A DNA stretch of 39,000 nucleotides. Source: an uncultured Pelagibacteraceae bacterium. Its GTDB lineage: Bacteria; Pseudomonadota; Alphaproteobacteria; Pelagibacterales; Pelagibacteraceae. This document shows positions 17,578-25,089 of the stretch, piece by piece. The DNA is taken from NCBI GenBank assembly GCA_902562205.1, contig CACESO010000009.1, positions 1-39,000 of the forward strand, given 5' to 3'. The position numbers were made by a program, and so were the translations under genes. Below the pieces are notes generated by a model. The model saw only the letters and a list, made by a program, of their open reading frames with translations. It did not search any database and had not been told where the DNA came from. Position 1 is the first letter of the stretch. Each line of letters starts with the position of its first letter.

Positions 17578-18308
17578 GATTTTTTAATAAATATGTCATC
17601 AAACATTTTCTCTTGTTTAATTTGAATATTTCCCTCTTTTACTAGCTCTAAAGAACCAGCAAAAAGACCGGCTATGCCAGTTTTTTTCTGATCTTTAGAT
17701 TTCATAAAATTCTCTGGATATAGTGCATTTATATTTTTCCAGTCATTTAAGTTATTAAGAAATCTTTTAATTCTGTTTATTCCATCTTCTGTAGTAAAAA
17801 CTGGAAGTTTAGGAATATTAATTTTTTGGAAATCCTTCTGCATATAAATAGTCGAATAAGATTTAAGTAAGTCATATAAATTTACTGAATATTTTTCGCT
17901 ATATATGGATTTAATTTTACCTTTAATACCTCTCATAAAGATGTCTCTTCCTAATCTTTTTTTCTTAAGCATTTGATCTGAAAGTAGTCTGATTAATTCC
18001 AACTTTTTTAATTGTAGTTTTAATTTTTCTGCTACTTCATCAACTTTAAATTCGTCTTCCTCCGTTTGTGGTAATAAAAGTTTTGATTTCAAATAAGCTA
18101 ACCATGAAGCCATAACTAGATATTCTGAGGCAATATCTAAATTTAATTTTTCTGCTTTTGAAATATATTCTAAAAATTGATCTGCTAGTCTTGTTATCGA
18201 TATATCTTCAATTTTTACTTTTTGAGATTTGGCTAAATCCAACAATAAATCAAGTGGACCGCTAAACTGATTTAGGTTTACGTTAAATGCATTACTTTGA
18301 TTAATCAT
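17574..18308 (-). CDS. scpA: Segregation and condensation protein A (kleisin)
   Basis: ScpA is the kleisin subunit that bridges the two SMC heads in bacterial condensin. The 244-residue protein starts with FNVNLNQFSGPLDLLLDLAKSQKVKIEDI, of which FSGPLDLLL is the family hallmark. YLVMASWLAYLKSKLLLP completes the N-terminal domain. The C-terminal winged helix carries FAGSLELVKEGNIQIKQE. The length is usual. It overlaps nagZ by 8 bases upstream and scpB by 4 bases downstream. nagZ-scpA-scpB-tat is a typical alphaproteobacterial order. Confidence 0.96.
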   Translation of the reverse strand: MINQSNAFNVNLNQFSGPLDLLLDLAKSQKVKIEDISITRLADQFLEYISKAEKLNLDIASEYLVMASWLAYLKSKLLLPQTEEDEFKVDEVAEKLKLQLKKLELIRLLSDQMLKKKRLGRDIFMRGIKGKIKSIYSEKYSVNLYDLLKSYSTIYMQKDFQKINIPKLPVFTTEDGINRIKRFLNNLNDWKNINALYPENFMKSKDQKKTGIAGLFAGSLELVKEGNIQIKQEKMFDDIFIKKS

Positions 18309-19263
18309 TACCTACTAATCTATAATATTTTAAAGTCTTTTCGATTATAAATTTATTTAATTTTTTTGAATTTTCAGCAACTTTAGTCATTTCTTTGATT
18401 TTTCCGTTACAATGGAGAACTAAATCACAACCTGCGGTAAATGCTTTAATAGTATTTAAAGTAATATTAAATTTTAATGCTTTCATCGAAATATCATCAC
18501 TAATTATTAAATTCTTAAACTTTATTTTTTTTTTAATAATACCAATAATCTTGGATGAATGGGTTACAGGATTATTTGCATCAATTTTTTTAAATAGAAT
18601 ATGAGCTGTCATGGCAAATAATGATTTTTTATTTTTGAAGGTTTTAAAATCATTTTTCATTAAATATTCATAAGTCTTATTTACGATAGGTAATTTTAAG
18701 TGGCTGTCTGATTTTGCTAATCCATGACCAGGAATATGTTTTATTACAGTTGCTATACGGGCTTCTTGAAAATGTTCTATTGTTTTTTCACCAATTTTAT
18801 TAATTACATTTATCTTTTTCGAGATTGCTCTAGTACCAATAACCTTTGATGTAAATGGTCTAGGAATATCCAAAACAGGTACCGTGTTGATGCTAATCCC
18901 CATATATCTTAACAAATGACTAATTTGTTTGATGTAAGTTCTTAAATAAAGCAAAGACTTGGTTTTATCTTTTTTATAATTATCACCAAAGTATTTTGCA
19001 GGAAAATGACTGTTGTCAATTATAGATCTAATTCTAGTTACCATGCCACCCTCTTCATCTATTAAAATTGGATATTTTGGATCTTTAAAAATTTTTTTTA
19101 TGTCATTGGTAAGTTTTTTAGTCTGATCAACTGATTTGATATTTCTTGCAAATAAAATTACACCCCAAGGTTTATATTTTCTTAAAAAAAGTCTTTCTTT
19201 ATTTGTTATTTTAGTCGAGCTTAATCCAACTATAAAGGCTCTTCTTGATTTAAGATTATTCAT
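18301..19263 (-). CDS. nagZ: Glycoside hydrolase family 3 beta-N-acetylhexosaminidase (NagZ-like)
   Basis: NagZ removes N-acetylglucosamine from muropeptides during cell-wall recycling in the cytoplasm. The 320-residue protein carries the family 3 hallmarks: LIDEEGGMVTRIR, the KHIPGHG motif followed by SDSHLKLPIV (which includes the catalytic His), and the nucleophile Asp in ISDDISMKAL. No signal peptide is visible, consistent with a cytoplasmic enzyme. In other bacteria NagZ products can induce beta-lactamase, but no such system is in the window. It overlaps the small membrane-protein gene upstream by 8 bases and scpA downstream by 8 bases. Confidence 0.92.
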   Translation of the reverse strand: MNNLKSRRAFIVGLSSTKITNKERLFLRKYKPWGVILFARNIKSVDQTKKLTNDIKKIFKDPKYPILIDEEGGMVTRIRSIIDNSHFPAKYFGDNYKKDKTKSLLYLRTYIKQISHLLRYMGISINTVPVLDIPRPFTSKVIGTRAISKKINVINKIGEKTIEHFQEARIATVIKHIPGHGLAKSDSHLKLPIVNKTYEYLMKNDFKTFKNKKSLFAMTAHILFKKIDANNPVTHSSKIIGIIKKKIKFKNLIISDDISMKALKFNITLNTIKAFTAGCDLVLHCNGKIKEMTKVAENSKKLNKFIIEKTLKYYRLVGND

Positions 19264-19510
19264 TTAAAAGTTTCCAGAATGAAAAAGGTTTCGTCTTTTC
19301 GTTTTTATCATCAACGTAAGTAATTATGTTTTGAGTGTCATTTTTTAGTATAGGTATATTTTGATCATCTATATTTAAGTTATTGTTGATTTCGTTGACA
19401 GTTCTATAATATTTTTTCTTATGTTCATCCGATAGATAGTATTTAATTGTTAGGAAAAAAAATATTAAGATAAAAAATATAATTAGCACATATCTTAATT
19501 CTTTTATCAT
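19256..19510 (-). CDS. Small single-span membrane protein in the place of a SPOR-domain protein
   Basis: An 84-residue protein I do not recognise from its sequence. It has one hydrophobic segment (about residues 6-24, mostly Ile, Leu and Phe), then a polar tail rich in Asn, Asp and Lys ending FSFWKLLNE. The short basic N-terminus suggests that the tail faces the periplasm. In many Alphaproteobacteria the slot between argS and nagZ encodes a SPOR-domain protein with one membrane span that binds denuded peptidoglycan. Only the membrane anchor part would remain here, because no SPOR domain of about 70 residues follows. It shares one base with argS and overlaps nagZ by 8 bases, so it is kept within the operon and is probably translated. 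Confidence 0.7.
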   Translation of the reverse strand: MIKELRYVLIIFFILIFFFLTIKYYLSDEHKKKYYRTVNEINNNLNIDDQNIPILKNDTQNIITYVDDKNEKTKPFSFWKLLNE

Positions 19511-21237
19511 TACATATTTTCCGGTGTATCAACTCCGATAATTTCCATACCGTTTTTTATCACTAATAGAATACAATTTAACAAAACTGCTTTGTTCGTA
19601 TCAATTTTCTTATCCTTATCTAAAAATCTGAAATCTTCACTATCTCTTCCCATATTCCAGTATGAATGAAAAATAGATGCTAACTGATATAAATACGTTG
19701 TCAGTCGGTGTGGTTCTAATTTATTTATAGAAGTTTCTATACATTTTGGCCATTCCGAAAGTTTTCTTATAATCTTAATTTCTTCATCGTTAAATTCAAA
19801 ATTTTTATCTAAATTTTTATAACTGTTATTAATTGGTGTTTTTGAATTTGAAAAAATTGAACAAATTCTAGCATAAGAATATTGAACATAATACAAAGGA
19901 TTGTCTTTAGATTTAAGTTTGACCTTTTCAAAATCAAATTCTAATTCAACATCGCTCACTCTACTTAACATTATAAATCTAGCTGCATCTTTTCCCACTT
20001 CATTTATTAAATCTTCAAGAGTAATATAATCACCTTTCCTCTTTGACATTTTAAATGGTTTATTATCTTTAATAAGTTTTACTAATTGAGTTACTTTACA
20101 TTCTATTTTTTGCTTATTTTTTGATAAAGCATTTACAACAGAACTTATTCTTTTAATGTAACCAGCATGATCGGCTCCAAGAATATTGATGAGTATATCA
20201 AAATTTCTACTGATCTTATTGTTATGGTATGCAAGATCTCCAGCAAAGTATGTCCAACTGTCATCACCTTTTTTTAAAGCTCTATCCTTATCGTCACCAA
20301 ACTCTGTTGATCTAAATAATAATTGATTTCTAGTTTCAGAAACTTTATTCTTTTCTCCTTGAGGTGCCTCAATTTTTCCTTCAAAAACTAAATCTTGCTC
20401 TTTTAGTTTTTTTAAAGCTTTTTCAACTTCTTTATTTCCGATTATACTTTTTTCACTGACAAAATTATCATGAACAATCCCTATCTTCTTTAAATTAGAC
20501 TTTATGATTAAAAGTGAATTTTCAATACAAAGTTTCTGTAATTCCTCAAATATTGGTTCCAGCTCATCAAACTTATCAATTTTAGAATTTGATATAATAT
20601 TTTGTGCAATTTCTTTTATGTATTCACCGGGATAAAGATTTTCATCATCAGGAAATTTTTTTTTAAGTTTTAATTCTAAAATTCTGTAAAAGACCGAATG
20701 AGTAAAGTTTGTTATCTGATTACCGTGATCATTTATGTAATATTCTTTTGTAACATTATGATTATTAAATTTTAGTAGATTTGAAAGGACATCACCGAAT
20801 ACGGCTCCTCTACAGTGGCCTACATGTAATGGTCCGGTTGGATTAGCTGATACGAATTCAACTAAATATTTTTTGGTTTTTTCATTCTTATTTGATCCAT
20901 AATCGTTTAATTGGACAATTTTTTCTAAAAAGGAGTTCCAAAATTTCTTTTTAAATTTTAAATTTACAAAACCAGGATTTACAATTTCAAAGTTTTCTAA
21001 ATTATCGTCTTTACTTAAAAGTTTTGATACATAATTTTCATATATATCTTTTGGTTTACTTTTATTAATACCTGACAAAACCATACAAACGTTTGTTGAA
21101 ATATCGGCATCAAACTTATCAGGTGGAACCTCCACACTAATATTGTTAGTTTTTTCTGGGATTTTAATTGCACCTTTTTTTTCAAATTCTTTAAGACCTT
21201 TTACTAAAGAGCTGTGATAATAATCAAATATATTCAT
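19510..21237 (-). CDS. argS: Arginyl-tRNA synthetase
   Basis: ArgRS charges tRNA-Arg and needs the tRNA for amino acid activation. The 575-residue class I enzyme has an N-terminal tRNA-contact domain (about residues 1-110). The HIGH-type motif follows in SANPTGPLHVGHCRGAV, then the KMSK motif in PFKMSKRKGDYITLEDL. The C-terminal anticodon-binding domain includes the family-typical PLYYVQYSYARICSIF and ends IGVDTPENM. It starts directly after the dgt stop with no gap, and its own stop shares one base with the following small gene. The gene is complete. Confidence 0.98.
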   Translation of the reverse strand: MNIFDYYHSSLVKGLKEFEKKGAIKIPEKTNNISVEVPPDKFDADISTNVCMVLSGINKSKPKDIYENYVSKLLSKDDNLENFEIVNPGFVNLKFKKKFWNSFLEKIVQLNDYGSNKNEKTKKYLVEFVSANPTGPLHVGHCRGAVFGDVLSNLLKFNNHNVTKEYYINDHGNQITNFTHSVFYRILELKLKKKFPDDENLYPGEYIKEIAQNIISNSKIDKFDELEPIFEELQKLCIENSLLIIKSNLKKIGIVHDNFVSEKSIIGNKEVEKALKKLKEQDLVFEGKIEAPQGEKNKVSETRNQLLFRSTEFGDDKDRALKKGDDSWTYFAGDLAYHNNKISRNFDILINILGADHAGYIKRISSVVNALSKNKQKIECKVTQLVKLIKDNKPFKMSKRKGDYITLEDLINEVGKDAARFIMLSRVSDVELEFDFEKVKLKSKDNPLYYVQYSYARICSIFSNSKTPINNSYKNLDKNFEFNDEEIKIIRKLSEWPKCIETSINKLEPHRLTTYLYQLASIFHSYWNMGRDSEDFRFLDKDKKIDTNKAVLLNCILLVIKNGMEIIGVDTPENM

Positions 21238-22353
21238 CTATTTTAATTCTTCATATAAATTAATTGCATAACGATCTGTCATTCCGGATATAAAGTCTGC
21301 AACTGATCTAGCTTTATTTTTATCAAAATTTTGTATTGAAAAATTATTATTTGTATTACTGTAAAGCTTTTTAAACAAAAAATTCACAATTTTTTTTCCT
21401 TCATTATTTCTTTTTTGAACATCTTTATGGTCATACATATTTTTTCTTAAAAAGTTTCTTATATCCTTATCAATATCTTTAAGTTTATCTGAAAATTCGA
21501 CCGTCTTTTGCTTATTATCAAATACCTTATTGAGCTTTTTAATCTTATTTTTTTTTATATTCTGAATAGTGTTATTTATTATGTCTTTTACCATAAGGTC
21601 TATAGAGTCTCTGATTATTTGATGTATCAAAACTTGTAATTCTATCTTTTTTTTATTTTTGTATTTTTTATATATATCTTTAAAGAAATTGATTTCCAAT
21701 AATTCTTCTAATGTGAATAAGCCTGCTTTTAGACCGTCTTGTATGTCATGATTGTTGTAAGCAATGTCATCTGCGATATTTGAAATCTGTGATTCTAAAC
21801 ATGAAAATTTATTTAATTTAAACTTATTTTTTAACGATTTTATTCCAATAATATTTTCCAATTTAGATAAGTCTTTGATTGGTCCATTATGTTTTATTAG
21901 ACCATCTAAAGTTTCAAAAGACAAATTTAAACCATCAAAATCAATATATTTTTTTTCTATAAACATTACTATTCTTAGAGTTTGTAAGTTATGATCAAAA
22001 CCTCCATGGTTACTCATACAATCATTTAAAATTTCTTCACCTGCATGACCAAAAGGAGTGTGGCCAAGATCGTGTGCTAAACTTAATGTTTCAGCCAAAT
22101 CATCATTAAGATTTAAGTATTTAGATATTGATCTTGCGATTTGAGCTACCTCTAAGGAGTGAGTCATTCTTGTTCTATAATGGTCACCGTCAGTATTTAC
22201 AAAAACTTGGGTTTTATGCTTTAGCCTTCTAAATGAAGCACTATGAATGATTCTGTCCCTGTCTCTTTGAAATGGGCTTCTGTATTTACTTATTTTGTCC
22301 TTAAAAAATCTACCTTTGCTTTTAAAAACACCTAATTTTTTGTAATTATTCAT
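21238..22353 (-). CDS. dgt: dGTPase-like HD-domain deoxynucleotide triphosphohydrolase
   Basis: Dgt-like enzymes hydrolyse dNTPs to the nucleoside and triphosphate, which tunes dNTP pools. The 371-residue protein has the metal site of an HD hydrolase: TRMTHSLEVAQIARSI (first His), SLAHDLGHTPFGHAGEEIL (the HD pair plus downstream His), and NIADDIAYNNHDIQDGL (last Asp). RDRDRIIHSASFRRLKHKTQVF is the N-terminal family stretch with residues used for nucleotide and allosteric binding. It is first in the 13-gene block and is immediately followed by argS. The shorter alphaproteobacterial-type form (versus about 505 residues in E. coli) is expected. It is divergent from erpA across 50 bases. Confidence 0.95.
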   Translation of the reverse strand: MNNYKKLGVFKSKGRFFKDKISKYRSPFQRDRDRIIHSASFRRLKHKTQVFVNTDGDHYRTRMTHSLEVAQIARSISKYLNLNDDLAETLSLAHDLGHTPFGHAGEEILNDCMSNHGGFDHNLQTLRIVMFIEKKYIDFDGLNLSFETLDGLIKHNGPIKDLSKLENIIGIKSLKNKFKLNKFSCLESQISNIADDIAYNNHDIQDGLKAGLFTLEELLEINFFKDIYKKYKNKKKIELQVLIHQIIRDSIDLMVKDIINNTIQNIKKNKIKKLNKVFDNKQKTVEFSDKLKDIDKDIRNFLRKNMYDHKDVQKRNNEGKKIVNFLFKKLYSNTNNNFSIQNFDKNKARSVADFISGMTDRYAINLYEELK

Positions 22354-22403
22354 ACTTTAAAAAAGAAAATATATAATTATATTAGTAATAACTTAGTTTG
22401 ATT

Positions 22404-22721
22404 ATGAATAAAGAAATTATATTTACAGATAATGCTATAAAACAAATCAATTACCTTCTTGATAAAAAAGAAAAAGGTTCTTTTTTTAGAATCGCTATTA
22501 AAGGGGGAGGATGTTCAGGTTTTCAGTATGATTTTTCATTCGATAAAGCTAAGAATGAAGATGATCTAGTCTTTAACAATATTTTAATCGACAAAACATC
22601 AGCGGATATGCTGAAGGGTTCAGAGGTTGATTTTTCTAAGGAACTTATTGGGCAGCAATTCACAATAAATAATCCCCAGAGCAAGTCATCTTGTGGTTGC
22701 GGTGTATCTTTTTCCCTTTAA
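22404..22721 (+). CDS. erpA: A-type iron-sulfur cluster carrier (ErpA/IscA-like)
   Basis: A-type carriers pass Fe-S clusters from the assembly scaffold to target enzymes. The 105-residue protein has the family Cys in GGGCSGFQYDFSFD and the C-terminal pair in SSCGCGVSF. The residues before the first Cys (IFTDNAIKQINYLLDKKE) also match. I chose ATG at 22404 because it gives MNKEIIF, the usual start; a TTG 6 bases upstream is the alternative. The stop and the ATG of the next gene share one base (TAATG), so xth is coupled to it. ErpA and IscA cannot be separated with certainty from motifs alone; the position divergent from dgt-argS is typical of erpA in Alphaproteobacteria. Confidence 0.88.
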   Translation: MNKEIIFTDNAIKQINYLLDKKEKGSFFRIAIKGGGCSGFQYDFSFDKAKNEDDLVFNNILIDKTSADMLKGSEVDFSKELIGQQFTINNPQSKSSCGCGVSFSL

Positions 22722-23497
22722 TGTTAATTTCATCATGGAATGTTAATTCGGTAAGAGCAAGAATTGATAATATTAAAAGTTATTTAGTTAAATATAAACC
22801 AGATATATTGGTAATGCAGGAGATTAAGACTGAAGAGGTTAATTTTCCTTTTGATGTGTTCTCATCTCTTGATTACGAAAGCCACGTCCATGGTCAAAAA
22901 AGTTATAATGGTGTTGCAATTATTTCCAAAAAAAAGCTAGGTAATGTCGAAACTGATATAATTAAAGATAAATTAAAACAATCTAGAATTATATCTGCGG
23001 AAGTTGAACATAAGAAAAAAAAGATAAAATTAATCAATATTTATACACCTAATGGAAACCCGGTTGATACACCAAAATACGAATACAAAAAAAAATGGTT
23101 AGATGATTTGATTAAAAAATTAAAATCTATATCTAAAACCAATAAAAATATAATTTTAACAGGAGATTTTAATATAATTCCAGCTGCAGAAGACGTTTAT
23201 AATCCTAAAAGTTTTGAGGATGACGCATTATATAGACTTGAAATAAGAAAAAAATTTAGAGAGATGTTAAGCTTAGGTTTCAGTGATGTTTACAGACATT
23301 TTAATGAAACACAAGAAGGCTATACTTTTTGGGATTATATGAGAGGTGCTTGGCAAAAAAATAATGGTATGAGAATTGATCATTTTTTAGTTTCAAGTTC
23401 TATAATAGATAATGTTAAAAAAATTAATATTAATAAAGACCCTAGAGGAGGAGAGAAACCTTCCGATCATACTCCTATCGAAATTGAATTAGCTTAA
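22721..23497 (+). CDS. xth: Exodeoxyribonuclease III (AP endonuclease)
   Basis: Exonuclease III cuts the backbone at abasic sites and trims blocked 3' ends in base excision repair. The 258-residue protein (start at the ATG in the TAATG junction) shows SSWNVNSVRARI with the catalytic Asn, then MQEIKTEEVNFP with the metal-binding Glu, TGDFNIIPAAEDVYNP, and the C-terminal GMRIDHFLVS and KPSDHTPIEI motifs with the Asp-His pair. An in-frame TTG 30 bases upstream lies inside erpA and adds residues unlike the family, so it is not used. A single-base overlap with erpA suggests one transcript. Confidence 0.96.
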   Translation: MLISSWNVNSVRARIDNIKSYLVKYKPDILVMQEIKTEEVNFPFDVFSSLDYESHVHGQKSYNGVAIISKKKLGNVETDIIKDKLKQSRIISAEVEHKKKKIKLINIYTPNGNPVDTPKYEYKKKWLDDLIKKLKSISKTNKNIILTGDFNIIPAAEDVYNPKSFEDDALYRLEIRKKFREMLSLGFSDVYRHFNETQEGYTFWDYMRGAWQKNNGMRIDHFLVSSSIIDNVKKININKDPRGGEKPSDHTPIEIELA

Positions 23498-23500
23498 ATA

Positions 23501-23529
23501 TTGACAGTGTTATAATATAACACTATGAT
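23501..23529 (+). promoter_or_regulatory. Sigma-70 promoter with Zur-type operator in its spacer
   Basis: TTGACA (23501-23506) and TATGAT (23524-23529) are separated by exactly 17 bases, the best promoter in the window. The spacer 23507-23523 is itself the near-perfect palindrome GTGTTATAATATAACAC: two 8-base arms around one central base. Its core TGTTAT-N3-ATAACA matches the classic gammaproteobacterial Zur consensus GTTATANTATAAC and recurs at znuA/znuC (25035-25067). A dimer bound here would cover both promoter elements. A leader of roughly 40 bases leads to AAGGAG, 6 bases before the ATG at 23575. Identification of Zur as the binder is an inference from the match and the nearby zur gene. 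Confidence 0.8.
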
Positions 23530-23574
23530 ATTAATTTAATCAATAACTAACAAATAAATCTTAAGGAGATATTT

Positions 23575-23952
23575 ATGAAAGTTGCGTATGTTTTTAGAAA
23601 CAATATGGCAAGTACTTATCAATTAAGTACGATGATACTGCCTCAATTAGAAGATAACAAACACCTTGTGAATGTTTTGGGAATGTTTTTCTTTGATGAC
23701 AATCTTTTTTGCCTTCAAAAAGGAAACCCAATCGGTGAAAGATTATCAAAAATTGCTAAAGAAAAAGGTATGCTCTTAATGGTCTGTGACCAGTGTGCTG
23801 TTAGAAGAGGTTTAGCAGATGGTACATTTGAACAATGTGGTAGTGGAGAAGTTAAAGCAAAAGGATTAGTTGATGGAGTAGTAGCAGGATGTTTTCCTCA
23901 ATTATATACTGCTCTTGGATCAAATCCTCCAGACCAAGTTATTACTCTTTAG
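23575..23952 (+). CDS. Cysteine-rich DsrE-like protein, probably Zur-regulated
   Basis: A 125-residue soluble protein resembling small members of the DsrE/sulfur-relay fold (I recall such proteins annotated SaoD, without certainty). Alternating hydrophobic strands (KVAYVF, VNVLGMFFF, MLLMVC) and helices fit that fold. It has five cysteines at about 46, 71, 74, 88 and 106, in FCL, CDQC-AVRRGLADGTFEQC and AGCFPQLY. These could carry persulfides or bind a metal. It has a strong consensus promoter with a palindromic operator and the near-perfect ribosome site TAAGGAG. It converges on znuA, leaving 12 bases. The regulation points to a job in zinc limitation; the reaction is unknown. No signal peptide is visible. 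Confidence 0.75.
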   Translation: MKVAYVFRNNMASTYQLSTMILPQLEDNKHLVNVLGMFFFDDNLFCLQKGNPIGERLSKIAKEKGMLLMVCDQCAVRRGLADGTFEQCGSGEVKAKGLVDGVVAGCFPQLYTALGSNPPDQVITL

Positions 23953-23964
23953 GAAACTTTAAAT

Positions 23965-24993
23965 TTAACAACCTTTGAATGATTTAGACATATTCTTTAT
24001 CAAATCAAAGTATAAGTTTTTACCTGGAGTTAAAGTAGCGCCTAATGGATCAAGTACACCGGTACTTATATTCATATCTTTTGCTACTGCATTAATGATG
24101 TCTGGATTAAATTGAGGTTCAGAGAATACACATGTAACTTTATCATGTTCAATTATTTCTCTAATTTCTTTTAATTGTTCTGCTCCAGGTAAAACATCTG
24201 TATTTACTGTAAATGCGCCTAGAACGTTTACTTTAAATCTTTTCTCAAAATACTGGTAAGCATCATGAAAAACTATAGATTTAAAATCTTTATTCAATTC
24301 TGATTTAACTTGTTTTACTAGCTTATCTAAATCCTTATTAGCCTTTTTTAAATTATCTTTATAAACAGAAGCATTCTTCTGATCATTCTCTATTAAATGT
24401 TTAGCCATTTCCTTTAAAATCACTTTAGCATTAAGAGGATCTAGCCAAATATGTGGGTCAAACTCTCCGTGAGCATGGCCCTCATGACCGTGTTCGTCAT
24501 GTCCATCTTTTTTGTGATCATCATCATGGCCGTGTTCATCTTTATGTTCGTCATCATGACCATCTTCTTTTTTGGCATGATCATCATGGTCATCTTCTTT
24601 GTGGCCGTGGTCGTCATGACCTTCAAATACATTTCTTTCTCTAAACTTTAATTTTTTCAATCCTCTGATATCTAATAGTTCAATTTTTTCAGCATTTTTT
24701 GCTATTGAACCTAATGGCTTTACTAAAAAATTTTCTATGTCTTCACCAACCCAAAATACAATATCTGCTTCTTGTAACATTTTTGCATGGGATGGTTTTA
24801 ATGAAAATCCATGAGGAGAAGCATAGCCATCGACGATTAATTTTGGTTTGCGTACCCCATCCATTAAATAAGAAGCTAATGAATGTATGGGTTTAATTGA
24901 TGCTACAACTTTTATTTCAGCGTTTACTGAGGAAAAGAAAGTAAAAAAAGAAAGTATGAATAGTATAATTGGTAATTTTTTTAGATTTGTCAT
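23965..24993 (-). CDS. znuA: Zinc ABC transporter substrate-binding protein ZnuA
   Basis: ZnuA captures zinc in the periplasm and delivers it to ZnuB. The 342-residue protein has a signal peptide (about residues 1-25, ending SSVNA). The zinc-binding His residues lie in KPIHSLASYLM, FDPHIWLDP and FHDAYQYF. Between the first two lies a charged His/Asp loop of about 60 residues (roughly 120-178), a known ZnuA feature thought to gather zinc. The Cys in CVFSEPQF and the final residue Cys (SFKGC) match the disulfide pair of E. coli ZnuA. It is divergent from znuC across 96 bases with two Zur-like boxes. The His-rich repeats create long open frames in the other strand that are not genes. Confidence 0.95.
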   Translation of the reverse strand: MTNLKKLPIILFILSFFTFFSSVNAEIKVVASIKPIHSLASYLMDGVRKPKLIVDGYASPHGFSLKPSHAKMLQEADIVFWVGEDIENFLVKPLGSIAKNAEKIELLDIRGLKKLKFRERNVFEGHDDHGHKEDDHDDHAKKEDGHDDEHKDEHGHDDDHKKDGHDEHGHEGHAHGEFDPHIWLDPLNAKVILKEMAKHLIENDQKNASVYKDNLKKANKDLDKLVKQVKSELNKDFKSIVFHDAYQYFEKRFKVNVLGAFTVNTDVLPGAEQLKEIREIIEHDKVTCVFSEPQFNPDIINAVAKDMNISTGVLDPLGATLTPGKNLYFDLIKNMSKSFKGC

Positions 24994-25034
24994 ATTTTAA
25001 AAGGATTATTGTTAGTTTATAAGTTTAAGTTTAT

Positions 25035-25049
25035 TGTTATAAAATAACA
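25035..25049. promoter_or_regulatory. Zur-type operator, box 1 of the znuA/znuC intergenic region
   Basis: TGTTAT-AAA-ATAACA is a perfect inverted repeat with 6-base arms, the same arms as the operator at 23507-23523. It lies near the expected znuA transcription start on the minus strand and upstream of znuC on the plus strand, so one bound dimer could repress both. No clear -35/-10 pair for znuC could be picked out with confidence. Confidence 0.75.
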
Positions 25050-25076
25050 TTATGTAATAAAGTAACATAAAGTCAA
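25049..25076 (-). promoter_or_regulatory. znuA promoter containing a second Zur-type box
   Basis: On the minus strand TTGACT (25076-25071) and CATAAT (25054-25049) are 16 bases apart, a good sigma-70 promoter for znuA. The spacer holds TGTAAT-AAA-GTAACA (25053-25067), the box-1 pattern with two mismatches, exactly 18 bases from box 1. The layout mirrors the DsrE-like gene promoter, where the operator also fills the spacer. Confidence 0.65.
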
Positions 25077-25089
25077 TAGGGAAATTTAA

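Noticed and set aside
22691-22720. TTG start for exonuclease III inside erpA
   Set aside because: The extra residues are the erpA CGCG region read in another frame. The ATG at 22721 gives the standard start.
24480-24640. Repeat array (possible CRISPR-like or microsatellite)
   Set aside because: The repetition is the His/Asp codon pattern of ZnuA, without regular spacers or constant repeat units. No CRISPR array or cas gene was seen in the window.
24441-24896. Several open frames on both strands over the ZnuA His-rich loop
   Set aside because: They come from the repeated CA(T/C)-GA(T/C) codons of the His/Asp loop read in other frames. Their products are Met/Lys or hydrophobic low-complexity strings, and the znuA frame has clear motifs.
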